Origin: M3007 sp044224705
Lineage (GTDB): Bacteria; Bacteroidota; Bacteroidia; Chitinophagales; Saprospiraceae
Assembly: GCA_044224705.1 (NCBI GenBank)
Contig: JBGAJY010000001.1
Span: 89,931 to 153,930, forward strand
Length of the DNA: 64,000 bases
Direction of reading: 5' to 3'
Positions 1 to 8,700 of the stretch are shown one piece after another. The translations under genes and the position numbers were made by a program. The notes under the pieces are model-generated. The model was not told the origin of the DNA, did no database searches, and saw nothing but the letters and a program-made list of their open reading frames with translations. The first letter of the stretch is position 1. Each line of letters opens with the position of its first letter.

Positions 1-2
1 CC

Positions 3-449
3 TGGGGCGTTGTTCAGGATATCCTGAGCGACGACGACAACAACAGCAAAACCATGTCGCTGACCACCGAAGCTTTGAAAGACGAGTTCAAAGCCGGCGA
101 GATGATCCTCACGCTCTCTCCCGCCATGGATGAAGCCCTGCGCCAAGCCGTTCGCGATTCCCTGCATACCGAACTTCCGGAACCCACCAAAGCCGAACAC
201 CTGGCACAGCTCAACGCCCGTCTTTTCCAGGCCCTCGCCGATGAAAAAGGCCGTCCGAACAAGGACAATTTCTGGTGGGACTTTTACGGCGAATACTTTG
301 TCACCCTCCACAACGCAGGCCACACGGACGCCGCCTCGTACTATATTGCCCTTTCCGGCAAGCAAAAAGACGCCGACAAATGGCTGAGTGGCCATGAAAA
401 GGAACTGAATGCCTTTGCCGAATGGTACGATCAGTACTGGAAGGAGTGA
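3..449 (+). CDS. C-terminal part of an unrecognised protein (5' end outside window)
   Basis: The reading frame is open from the first complete codon of the window to the TGA at 447-449, so this is probably the tail of a longer gene. An internal ATG at 54 could be used but lies inside the open frame. The visible 148 residues are acidic and rich in Trp/Tyr near the end (NFWWDFYGEYF, EWYDQYWKE) and look mostly helical. No family was recognised and no signal or membrane segment is visible. The next gene starts 74 bases downstream on the same strand. Confidence 0.6.
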   Translation, partial: WGVVQDILSDDDNNSKTMSLTTEALKDEFKAGEMILTLSPAMDEALRQAVRDSLHTELPEPTKAEHLAQLNARLFQALADEKGRPNKDNFWWDFYGEYFVTLHNAGHTDAASYYIALSGKQKDADKWLSGHEKELNAFAEWYDQYWKE

Positions 450-522
450 TGCCCTGCGGCTGGCGCTCCTTACCGATTGGCAGAAAAAGCTTTGTTGTTC
501 ACCGTTTATCCCCCACAACAAC

Positions 523-1236
523 ATGAAACATCTTTGTCTGCTCTGGCTCTTATCCGCTTCTCTCGCCGGCCCGCTTCATGCCCGTACAGGCGCCGCGTAT
601 GTTGCCCCCGATTGTGACACCCTTCTGACCCAGGATGGCCGGTTACTGCTCGTTCATGTCAAAGAAGTAACTGAAACCCAGGTTATTTACACCAAATGCG
701 GCGCAGCCAATAACGGCCTTGAATATGCCATGCCGCAAAGCGCGGTGAAGGAAATCCGGCTCAGTGAACGTTCGGCACGGAAAGGCGTTTATCAAGCCTG
801 GATATATACCTCCGGTTTGTCCAAACCCTTGAAAAAATACGTTTTATCCACCACCGACAGCTCCTTACTCCTGGTGGGCAGTCCTCTATCGATTTTTGAG
901 CCCGCTACTGCAATACAGGAAATCCGCATCCTCGACATCAAAAAAATTCAGTTTCGGAAAAAAGGGCGCGTGGGAAGGAGCATGTTGGCAGGGTTCGGCA
1001 TCGGAGCCGGGATGGGACTGCTGGCAGGAGCGCTCGGAGGAGATGATCCCGGCGATTTTTTGAGTCTGACGGCCGGCCAAAAGGCCGTCATTGGGGGCGT
1101 CCTTCTGGGTTTCGCGGGCGCTGTTGCCGGACTCATCAGCGGTTTTTTAAAAAAATCCATTCCCATCGACGGCAGTCCGGATAAATACAAGCGTTCACGG
1201 ACCCTCATCCAACGGTACAGTTTGAAAAAGCGATAA
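523..1236 (+). CDS. Secreted or envelope hypothetical protein with glycine-rich hydrophobic hairpin
   Basis: About 237 residues. I chose the ATG at 523 rather than the upstream ATG at 409 because it begins a clear signal peptide (MKHLCLLWLLSASLAGPLHA) and avoids overlap with the previous gene. After cleavage the protein has a beta-rich domain of about 120 residues containing one Cys-x-Cys-like pair, then two hydrophobic Gly/Ala stretches (around residues 150-170 and 185-205) resembling the glycine-zipper hairpins of Bacteroidota envelope proteins, and a basic tail. The domain may be membrane-associated. No enzyme motif is visible, and the family name is not recognised. Confidence 0.7.
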   Translation: MKHLCLLWLLSASLAGPLHARTGAAYVAPDCDTLLTQDGRLLLVHVKEVTETQVIYTKCGAANNGLEYAMPQSAVKEIRLSERSARKGVYQAWIYTSGLSKPLKKYVLSTTDSSLLLVGSPLSIFEPATAIQEIRILDIKKIQFRKKGRVGRSMLAGFGIGAGMGLLAGALGGDDPGDFLSLTAGQKAVIGGVLLGFAGAVAGLISGFLKKSIPIDGSPDKYKRSRTLIQRYSLKKR

Positions 1237-1311
1237 AGACGCACCCGAATCGATAAAAACACCTGCTAAAATGGTCCGTTTGCGCGACCTTCGGCCGATC
1301 GACCGAACACC

Positions 1312-2388
1312 ATGCAACACATCATCCGCCCGCACGCCGAAAACGCCTACGCCCACGAACTCACCGCCCTTCGCGCCTCCGACGACCGTCCGCGGCCCGA
1401 AGGCTGGCTGCTCTCGCCCTGGGCCGTCGTCACTTACCTGCTGGGCGGACAAGCCGGGGACACGGCCATCGAACCCAAATACATCGGCAGCCGCCGACTG
1501 ATCGAGATCGCCGTGGCCACCCTGGCCACCGACCGCGCGCTGCTGCTGCTCGGCGTGCCTGGCACCGCCAAAACCTGGGTCAGCGAACACCTGGCCGCCG
1601 CTATTTCGGGCGACAGCACCCTGCTCGTGCAAGGCACCGCCGGCCTCAACGAGGAAGCCCTCCGCTACGGCTGGAACTATGCCCGCCTCATCGCCGAAGG
1701 CCCTTCTGAAAACGCCCTCGTGCCCAGCCCCGTCATGCGGGCCATGCGCGGCGGCCAGATCGCCCGCATTGAAGAACTGACCCGAATTCCCGCCGACGTG
1801 CAAGACGCGCTCATCACCCTGCTCTCGGAAAAAACCCTGCCCATCCCCGAACTCAACACCGAAGTACAGGCATCGCGCGGCTTCAATATCATCGCCACAG
1901 CCAACGACCGCGACCGGGGCGTGAACGAGCTCTCGGCCGCCTTGCGCCGCCGTTTCAACACCGTCGTGCTGCCCCTGCCCGCCACCCTGGACGAAGAAGT
2001 GTTTATCGTTCAAAACCGCGTTACGGCGCTCGGACAAGCGCTCGAACTGCCCGCCGATGCCGCGCCGGTGGCCGAAATCCGCCGGCTGGTGACCATTTTC
2101 CGCGAGCTTCGCAGCGGCAAAACCGCCGACGGCCGCGAAAAACTCAAAAGCCCGACCGCCACCCTGAGCGCCGCGGAAGCGATCTCCGTCATCCATCAGG
2201 GCCAGGCCCTCGCCACCCATTTCGGCGACGGCGAATTACACGCGCACGACCTCGCCGCAGGGCTCGTCGGCGCCGTGGTCAAAGACCCCTCGGCCGATGC
2301 CGCCGTGTGGCAGGAATACCTCGAAACCGTGGTCAAAAGGCGCGAAGATTGGCAGGATCTGTACCGCGCCTGTAAAGATTTAGGCTAA
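1312..2388 (+). CDS. MoxR-type AAA+ ATPase
   Basis: 358 residues. The AAA+ core is clear: Walker A GVPGTAKT at residues 81-88, a Walker B-position segment RIEELTR at about 152-158, sensor-1 ATANDRDRG at about 196-203, and an arginine-finger region SAALRRRFNT at about 208-217. MoxR ATPases act as chaperone-like partners that remodel or activate other proteins, often a von Willebrand factor A protein encoded next door. No such partner is next to this gene in the window. The Walker B position reads IEEL rather than the common DE(I/L), which I have seen in the SWIM/VWA-linked subfamily, but that subfamily assignment is uncertain. Confidence 0.85.
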   Translation: MQHIIRPHAENAYAHELTALRASDDRPRPEGWLLSPWAVVTYLLGGQAGDTAIEPKYIGSRRLIEIAVATLATDRALLLLGVPGTAKTWVSEHLAAAISGDSTLLVQGTAGLNEEALRYGWNYARLIAEGPSENALVPSPVMRAMRGGQIARIEELTRIPADVQDALITLLSEKTLPIPELNTEVQASRGFNIIATANDRDRGVNELSAALRRRFNTVVLPLPATLDEEVFIVQNRVTALGQALELPADAAPVAEIRRLVTIFRELRSGKTADGREKLKSPTATLSAAEAISVIHQGQALATHFGDGELHAHDLAAGLVGAVVKDPSADAAVWQEYLETVVKRREDWQDLYRACKDLG

Positions 2389-2393
2389 AAAAA

Positions 2394-2422
2394 GAGGCCG
2401 CAGCCGGGGAGACTGCGACCTT
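2394..2422 (+). terminator. Imperfect hairpin after the ATPase gene
   Basis: A ten-base arm (gaggccgcag, 2394-2403) pairs with ctgcgacctt (2413-2422) with one mismatch and one wobble pair, six bases after the ATPase stop codon. It lacks a good T-run. It argues against translation of the next gene beginning at GTG 2423 or ATG 2426, immediately behind the hairpin. Confidence 0.4.
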
Positions 2423-2515
2423 GTGATGGATTTTCGGGGTTTACCAGGAAGCATGACTATTGAGAAACAGTCAGCGGCATTCCGGAATTCCGCAACAAAA
2501 ATACCGGATTTTTTG

Positions 2516-3211
2516 ATGTACCACGACGACGAACAGCAAGACCTGATTCGGGCATTTTCCGCGCCGCGCTTTGAGCGATACCTCAAGGCTTGCGGGAGCA
2601 ACTGGGAGAAGGCGCTGGACCTCTACCTGGCCAATATCCGCTTGTCGGCCAGGCTGTTCGCGGTGATCAGTTTTTTTGAAGTGGTGCTGCGCAATGCCAT
2701 CGATGCGCACTACGGCAGTCCCGGGCGTTTTGGCAGCGAATGGCTGTTCCATCAATCGGGCCCCTACGGCTTTCTCGCCGCCCGGCACTGCGAAAAATCG
2801 CGCGACAGCGTGCTGGAGGCCCTGAAAAAACAAGGGCAACAATACACCCACGACAAGCTGGTAGCCGCCCTGGGGTTCACCTTTTGGCGCTGTCTGTTTG
2901 CCTCCAAGGAGTTTGCCGCCGCGGGCAGCACCCTGCTCCAGATTTTTCCGAAAAAACCGCACGGCGCCCAATACAACCACACTTTTGTGTACAAACGCCT
3001 GCATCTGGTGAACGATCTGCGCAACCGAATCGCCCATCAGGACCCCATCTGTTTTTCAATGGATAATACCGTGTCGGCCTACCAGCCGGAAGTCGCGCAT
3101 CAGACCGTACTCGAGTTTTTGGAATGGCTGAATTTTGAGCCGTCCATAGTGCTGCGCAGCCTGGATGGCGTCGATACCGAAATTCAGTACATCGAAGCGT
3201 TAAGCCGCTGA
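2516..3211 (+). CDS. Abi-like protein with HEPN-type RNase motif
   Basis: 231 residues from ATG 2516. The frame is open from 2423, but the first 31 residues look unlike the family and follow a hairpin. The body resembles Abi-like (AbiD/F, Abi_2-related) proteins: ERYLKACGSNWEKALDLYLAN near the start, an RNAIDAH-type segment, and the R-x4-H motif RNRIAH (R169 to H174), which in HEPN proteins marks the RNase active site. Such proteins are typically abortive-infection or toxin components acting in the cytoplasm, but many relatives are uncharacterised. It ends six bases before the GGGP synthase gene, which suggests co-transcription with an otherwise unrelated gene. No antitoxin is visible next to it. 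Confidence 0.75.
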   Translation: MYHDDEQQDLIRAFSAPRFERYLKACGSNWEKALDLYLANIRLSARLFAVISFFEVVLRNAIDAHYGSPGRFGSEWLFHQSGPYGFLAARHCEKSRDSVLEALKKQGQQYTHDKLVAALGFTFWRCLFASKEFAAAGSTLLQIFPKKPHGAQYNHTFVYKRLHLVNDLRNRIAHQDPICFSMDNTVSAYQPEVAHQTVLEFLEWLNFEPSIVLRSLDGVDTEIQYIEALSR

Positions 3212-3217
3212 ATCATC

Positions 3218-3967
3218 ATGCCACAACACGATAAAGGCATTTATGCCAGCTTGCTCGCTGCCAAAAGCCGCGGTGAAAAACGCCTGGCCGTTCTGCTCGA
3301 TCCCGACAAATTGCCGGCGGCCAGGCTCAAACAAACCGTTGCACTAGCAACCGAATGTGGCGTTCACTACTTTTTCATCGGCGGCAGCCTGGTCGTCAAC
3401 AACCGGCTCGACGAACTGCTGAGCGACATCCGCCGCAATTGCGACATACCTCTGGTGCTGTTTCCCGGCAGCTCCTTCCAGCTCAGCTACCGCGCCGATG
3501 CGCTGCTGCTGCTCTCCCTCATCAGCGGCCGGAACCCGGAATTGCTGATTGGCCAGCACGTTATTGCCGCGCCGTTTCTGCGTCTGTCGCCCCTGGAAAT
3601 CATTTCTACCGGCTATCTGCTGATCGACGGCGGCGTCACCACTTCGGTCCAGTACATGTCGAACACCCTCCCGATTCCCGCCCATAAAGACGACATCGCC
3701 GTTTGCACCGCCCTGGCGGGCGAAATGCTGGGCCTGAAAATGCTGTACCTCGACGCCGGCTCGGGCGCCCGCCAACCGGTATCGCTCAGCATGATCGAAG
3801 CCGTGCGCGGCGCCGTGGAAATACCCCTGATCATCGGCGGCGGCATCCGGACGGCCGCGCAGGCCGCCGAAGCCTGGCGCTCCGGGGCCGACCTGGTGGT
3901 CGTAGGCAACGCCATCGAACAGCAGCCCGATTTGATTCGGGAAATGATGCAGCACTGCCGGGGTTGA
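3218..3967 (+). CDS. Geranylgeranylglyceryl/heptaprenylglyceryl phosphate synthase (GGGPS, PcrB family)
   Basis: 249 residues, the full length of the family. GGGPS is a TIM-barrel prenyltransferase that joins a polyprenyl diphosphate to sn-glycerol-1-phosphate, forming an ether lipid precursor. Visible family signatures are LLDPDK (residues 26-31), FIGGS and VLFPGS in the early strands, YLDAGSGA, and IIGGGIRT with VVGNAIE for phosphate binding at the C-terminal end. Group II bacterial GGGPS enzymes are known in Bacteroidota such as Flavobacterium and Chitinophaga. The gene starts six bases after the Abi-like gene. Assignment to the family is firm; the prenyl chain length cannot be read from sequence. 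Confidence 0.92.
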   Translation: MPQHDKGIYASLLAAKSRGEKRLAVLLDPDKLPAARLKQTVALATECGVHYFFIGGSLVVNNRLDELLSDIRRNCDIPLVLFPGSSFQLSYRADALLLLSLISGRNPELLIGQHVIAAPFLRLSPLEIISTGYLLIDGGVTTSVQYMSNTLPIPAHKDDIAVCTALAGEMLGLKMLYLDAGSGARQPVSLSMIEAVRGAVEIPLIIGGGIRTAAQAAEAWRSGADLVVVGNAIEQQPDLIREMMQHCRG

Positions 3968-4014
3968 GCAGCAAACCGGCGGCAGATTTTTTTTCAAAAA
4001 AATTTCTGGATTGG

Positions 4015-4047
4015 TTTGGAATACATACCAGTTGGTATGTACATTTG
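4015..4047 (+). promoter_or_regulatory. Promoter of the TetR gene
   Basis: A -33 element TTTG (4015-4018) and a perfect Bacteroidota -7 box TACATTTG (4040-4047) are separated by 21 bases, the expected spacing. The operator palindrome fills the spacer. The start codon at 4052 lies at or next to the expected transcription start, so the message may be leaderless. Confidence 0.6.
4022..4041. promoter_or_regulatory. Operator O1: TetR palindrome TACATACCA-N2-TGGTATGTA
   Basis: Nine-base perfect inverted repeat with a two-base centre, placed between the -33 and -7 boxes of the TetR gene and overlapping the first base of the -7 box. The core ACATAC-N6-GTATGT recurs at 4665-4682, which supports a single regulator binding both sites. 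Position predicts autorepression. Confidence 0.75.
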
Positions 4048-4051
4048 CCTT

Positions 4052-4642
4052 ATGAATACAGTGGATACCCGCGAACGAATTCTGGAACGGATGTTTACCG
4101 ACATCCACCGCAACGGCTTTCAGGGGCTGCGTGCCGACAAGGTGATTGCCGAAATGGATGTGACCAAAGGCGCGCTGTACCATTATTTTTCCAACAAACA
4201 AGCCATCGGCACGGCGGTGATCGAAGAAATCATCCGGCCGAATTACCTGCGCTTTTACCGGGAGCTCGAACAATGGACAGGCAATCCGCTGGACAAACTA
4301 CAGGAGCACCTGCATTTCCTGGCTGCCCAGGCCAGCGATGAAAATATTGCGCTGGGTTGCCCGTTGAACAACCTGGTGCAGGAAATGAGCCCTCTGGATG
4401 AAGATTTCCGCATCCGTCTCAAAGCCATCGTGGATGCCATTCACCACGCCGTTGCCGCCGCGCTGCGACGTGGCCAGACGGCAGGTTTCGTTCGGAAAGA
4501 GATTGCCCCCGAAGCCATCGCCCAGTTCTTTTTCGCAGGCATCGAAGGCGCGTACAGCACGGCAAAAGTGCGCCGCGATGCAGCCGCATTTCGTTCGAAT
4601 ATGGACGTACTGGGTGGTTTTCTCGATACCCTTCGCCCCTGA
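4052..4642 (+). CDS. TetR/AcrR-family transcriptional regulator
   Basis: 196 residues from ATG 4052. An upstream ATG in frame at 4016 would lie inside the operator and is not credible. The N-terminal HTH is typical: TRERILERMFTDIHRNGF then ADKVIAEMDVTKGALYHYFSNK (about residues 28-49). The C-terminal half is a ligand-binding domain of the type with a GCPLNNLVQEMS motif (TetR_C_11-like). It should repress itself and the downstream NmrA-type oxidoreductase through operators O1 and O2. The inducer is unknown. Its stop codon forms the loop of a terminator hairpin. Confidence 0.9.
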   Translation: MNTVDTRERILERMFTDIHRNGFQGLRADKVIAEMDVTKGALYHYFSNKQAIGTAVIEEIIRPNYLRFYRELEQWTGNPLDKLQEHLHFLAAQASDENIALGCPLNNLVQEMSPLDEDFRIRLKAIVDAIHHAVAAALRRGQTAGFVRKEIAPEAIAQFFFAGIEGAYSTAKVRRDAAAFRSNMDVLGGFLDTLRP

Positions 4643-4656
4643 GGGGCATTTTTTTT
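4635..4656 (+). terminator. Rho-independent terminator overlapping the tetR stop codon
   Basis: GCCCC (4635-4639), loop TGA (4640-4642, the stop codon itself), GGGGC (4643-4647), then a run of T from 4649 to 4656. It would separate tetR transcription from the next gene, which has its own operator. Confidence 0.6.
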
Positions 4657-4664
4657 GAATGCTA

Positions 4665-4682
4665 ACATACCAACCAGTATGT
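4665..4682. promoter_or_regulatory. Operator O2 upstream of the NmrA-type gene
   Basis: ACATAC-N6-GTATGT with the same arm sequence and spacing as operator O1, followed by an extra overlapping GTATGT half-turn. It lies 47 bases before the next start codon. I could not find a clear TAnnTTTG box between it and the start. Confidence 0.65.
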
Positions 4683-4729
4683 ATGTAAATGAATAAAACT
4701 TTCTTTTTTCACTTATCAACCACAGCAAC

Positions 4730-5620
4730 ATGTACGTTATCACCGGCGCTACCGGCCACACCGGAAAGCGCATTACCGAACAACTCCTGGCTGCCGGCAA
4801 GCCGGTTAAAGTCATCAGCCGCAAAGCGGAAAACCTCGCCGGGCTGGTTGCCAAAGGCGCCGCGCCCGCTTTGGGCGACCTGAGCGATCCAACTTTTTTG
4901 AGTGCAGCTTTCCAGGGTGCCACCGCCGTGTACCTGGTGGTGCCGCCGAAATGGGATGTGACCGATTGGCGGGCTTACCAGCGCGACATCATTAATGCTT
5001 ATGTACAAGCCCTGCGCAGCACCGGTGTCCGTAAAGCCGTGGTTCTGAGTTCGCAAGGCGCCCACCTGCTGGAAGGAGCAGGCCCCGTCAGCGGATTGGC
5101 CGAGTTGGAGCAAGCTTTAAAGTCCGTACCGGGGCTCAGTACGCTCAGTCTGCGAGCAGGCTTTTTTATGGAAAATTTCTTTGCCAACATCGGACTCATC
5201 AAGCAGGCGGGAATTTTCGGTTACTCCCTGCGACCGGATATCGCCCTGCCCGTCGTGCATACCCGCGACATCGCGGATGTGGCCGCGCGCCGCTTGCTCG
5301 ACCTCAATTTTGAAGGCCATACACATGAATTTGTCGGCGGGGCCGCCGATTTGACCATGCCGCAAGTGGCTGAAACGCTCGGGAAAGCCATCGATCTGCC
5401 CGAACTGACCTACGTCGCTTTTCCCAAAGCCGATGCCAAGGCCGGCATGGTACAGGCAGGCTTGCCCGAGACCATTGCCGACGGCTACAATGAATTGTTT
5501 GATGCCTTGAACAAAGGCACATACCAGGAAGGCTACACCCGCAAGGCAGCATACACGACGCCGACTACGCTGGATTGGTTTGCTGAAAATGAATTCAAAG
5601 CGGCTTTCGGGGCATCCTGA
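4730..5620 (+). CDS. NmrA-like NAD(P)-binding oxidoreductase (atypical SDR)
   Basis: 296 residues with a Rossmann fold beginning at the first residue: MYVITGATGHTG (glycine-rich dinucleotide loop at 5-12), followed by GDLSDP and AVYLVVPP strands and VVLSSQGAH. The NmrA/HSCARG group binds NAD(P)(H) and often lacks the classical SDR Tyr-x3-Lys pair; members act as redox sensors or quinone/azo-type reductases. The C-terminal lid includes a PTTLDWFAEN segment common in this group. The promoter region contains operator O2, so expression is probably induced by the ligand of the neighbouring TetR protein. The substrate is not known. Confidence 0.85.
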   Translation: MYVITGATGHTGKRITEQLLAAGKPVKVISRKAENLAGLVAKGAAPALGDLSDPTFLSAAFQGATAVYLVVPPKWDVTDWRAYQRDIINAYVQALRSTGVRKAVVLSSQGAHLLEGAGPVSGLAELEQALKSVPGLSTLSLRAGFFMENFFANIGLIKQAGIFGYSLRPDIALPVVHTRDIADVAARRLLDLNFEGHTHEFVGGAADLTMPQVAETLGKAIDLPELTYVAFPKADAKAGMVQAGLPETIADGYNELFDALNKGTYQEGYTRKAAYTTPTTLDWFAENEFKAAFGAS

Positions 5621-5641
5621 GAAGGTCCCTCGAACAGGAGT

Positions 5642-5676
5642 CATGCGAACCGGGGTTTACCCACCTGGTCCGCATG
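5642..5676. terminator. Hairpin between convergent genes
   Basis: catgcgaacc (5642-5651) pairs with ggtccgcatg (5667-5676) with one mismatch; the inner bases gggg/accc can extend the stem. It lies between the convergent NmrA and metalloprotease genes. There is only a weak T-tract, so its terminator function is tentative. Confidence 0.35.
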
Positions 5677-5705
5677 GCTTTCCCGAATTTTTCAGCCTTC
5701 CAAAG

Positions 5706-8700
5706 TCACTCCACCACCAGTTTCCGCAATGCAACACCTGCTTCATTTTCCACCCGGACGGCATAAAAACCCCGTGGCAAAGCGCTCAATTGCAAGGCTG
5801 CGCGATCCTGGCCGGCCGGCAGCGCCGCAGTTTGCACCAGTCGGCCGGCGCCGTCGAAAAGACTGATCCGGGTGTCGGAAACGCCAGGACGGCCGAAGGC
5901 CACCCACACGACCGATTGCGCCGGATTGGGGAAAAGTGAAAACTGTAGCGCGGGGTCGGCCGGAGCAAGCGTACCAACGCTGAACGGCTGAATCAAAAAT
6001 TTCGGCGTGCCCAGGAAACCGCCTTCCCCGTCGGTCACCGTGAAGCGGAAATAGTCCTCATCCAGGTCACCGCCGTAGTCGAAATAGCGAATGGCCCCGT
6101 TGTCGAGATCGGCCTGGGTAAACTGGTCGCCGGCCTGCATTTCACCACCCCAGTTTTTCTCCAGACGGCCCTGTTTGGGCGGCGTCACGAGGGTGAAAGT
6201 CAGTTGATCGTGCGGGTTGTTCGCGTCTTCGGCCAGCAACAGATCGGGCGTAAGGGCCATGTTGATGCCCGATTCGATGGACAACACGTTATTGTTCACC
6301 AAATATGGCGCATTGAGCGAAACCGCGGAGCAGAACTCCAGTTGGAAACCTTCGAGCGCGCCACCGGCGCCGATCATGCCGTCTTTCACGCGCAGGATCC
6401 AGGTGCCCTGAATATTCTGGCCGATCAATGGCGCGAGCGGGGTTTGGGGCTTGACGATGCCGCCGAGGTTGGGGGGCGGGCAGGAGAAGTTATTGGGCGA
6501 ATTGTCGTCGAGGCCCATGTTGAACGGCACGCCGATGACGCCGCATTTATTTTTGAACAAGCTCACCTGTGTGCCTGCCGGGCTGATCAGCGTTGTTTCC
6601 AATTGCCCGAATTCGTTGTGAAAACCCGACACCTGTTTGACGTTGATGTCGCTCAGAATGGCGTTGGCCCCCACGTCGATGTGCGATTCCACCGTCACCA
6701 CGCCGTTGGCGGAAATGGCTTTGGGCAGGTCGTTGGCCGACCAGATCTGACAGTTGTCGACCAGAGTAGCGAAGGAAAAAGCCTCCGACCAGTCGTGTGC
6801 GCCGCACTCGTTCACCGGGCGCACCCGCCAGTAGTATACCTTTCCTTTTTCCAGTAAAAAGGGCACTTTGAAGGTATCCACCGCCGTGTTGGTTTTGGTC
6901 GCCAGAATGGCTGCCGGGGCAAAGGAGGGGCTGTTGGCAAATTGCAGGTCGTACGCCGTGGCATCGGGCACCGGGTTCCAGCGCAGCACCTGGGTCTGCA
7001 GGAGGCCGGTGCTGCCGTCGGCCGGCGACTGAAGCGAAAACGTGGAAAAATCATTGCCCACCACTGTCAGCATGATATTCCGAACGAGGGTGTCGGCGCC
7101 CGCGGCAATGGCACGAATGCCGATGCTGTACACGCCTTCGACCGTCACGTTGCTCAAATCGATGGAAAATACGCCGGTTTCGCCCGGATTGAGCGTCGCG
7201 GAGGCAAAGGAAGCCGTGGCGCCCGCAGGCAGCTGACCCACAAAATCCAGGCTCGCCGGATTGGAAAAACCCAGCGTGCCGCTGGTCAGAATGTCGGTGC
7301 TGAAATTGCCGGGCAGACAAATTTGAGCGGCATCGTTGCTCAGCGATATCGACAGCCCCGGCTCGGTCGGCTGCTCGATGCGGAATTTGATATTGGAAAC
7401 GTTGAAAAACACGTTGTTCGCCGCCTGCACGCGCACTCGGGCCTGGGTCGTGGGCACGTTGGGCACCAGTACGTACTGGCTGCCATCGTTGCCCGTGCCG
7501 GAGGCGAGTACGATCGGCCAGGTTTGTCCGTTGTCGGTGCTGAGCAGGATATTGACGGCCGGGCAATTGACGGGCGCCTTGTCTGTATTGGCTACGTCCC
7601 AGGTGACTTGCACGAACTCGCCGATTTTCCAGGCAATACCGTTCGCATTGGGCGCAGTGACCACAAAGGGGCCCGCGCTGGCGCTCGATTTAAACGCCAC
7701 GTCCGCCCAACTGAGCCCGCCGCCGCCGTTGAAATTATCCCGGGCAGTGAGCCGGAAAGTCAGGTCGCGGGTGTAGGTCGGCAGCTGGTCGGTGCTGTCG
7801 GGCTCGTTGTTCAAAATATAATTGATCCGGGGGAAATAGCGGTTGGAAACGCTCGCCGGGAGCCGGGAGCGGAACAGCGGACTGTTGCCCACAGGCATTT
7901 GCAGGGGCGTTTCGGGGCCGGTGTCGATCTCTTCCCAGCAATACGTCAGCGCGTCGCCGTCGGGGTCGGTTGCCGTGCCGTCGAGTTCGAACGGCGTCAG
8001 GATGGGGATATAAAAGTTGTCCTGATAGGGCAATGTGACGCTCGGCGGATTGTTGCCGGTGCTGGAAAAGGTGCCGCACTGCGAGGGATAGCCATTCAGG
8101 ACGTAGTAGCGGATTTCTTCGATCGTTCCGGAGTGGAAATACGGGTCTTTGTAATACTGGACATTGTCCGTTAAGCAGGAGCCGCCATAGGACATGATGG
8201 TGCTGCCGCTGCCCGGCTCGTAGGCGGTATTGCCGTTTCGGCCGCCGCCGTTGTTGCAGCGGTTCCAGGTGTGGCCGCCGCCAAACTGGTGGCCGATCTC
8301 CTGGCCGAGGGTTTTGACGAAGCCCGGCCCGTAAGTGCCGTTGCCCTGGCCGGTTGTGCCGCCGTGGGCTTTATCCACACCGCAAACCACCCCGATTTCT
8401 GCAATCCCGGAAGCATTACCGTTGATGTAGCGCGCAAAAACGTGGCCTACATCAAAATTAGCGGCGCCGATCACGGAGGTCGTCACCAATTCATTCTGGT
8501 TGGCCCAGCCATCCACTGTGGTGCCCGTAAAAGGGTCTGTAGCAGGATCGAGGTAGATGGCCGCTTCCTCGTTGGCCACCAACTGAAGCCGGATGGCCAT
8601 GTCGCGTTCATAAATCGCACTGATATCGTTGGTGTATTCCACAACAGCCGACAGCACCATAGGCAGGGTGCCGCCGTGGTCCTGACTGAACAGACCCGTA

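Noticed and set aside
1195..2220. 341-residue open frame opposite the MoxR-type ATPase gene
   Set aside because: Composition is low-complexity Gly/Ala/His typical of antisense shadows in GC-rich DNA, and the sense gene has clear AAA+ motifs.
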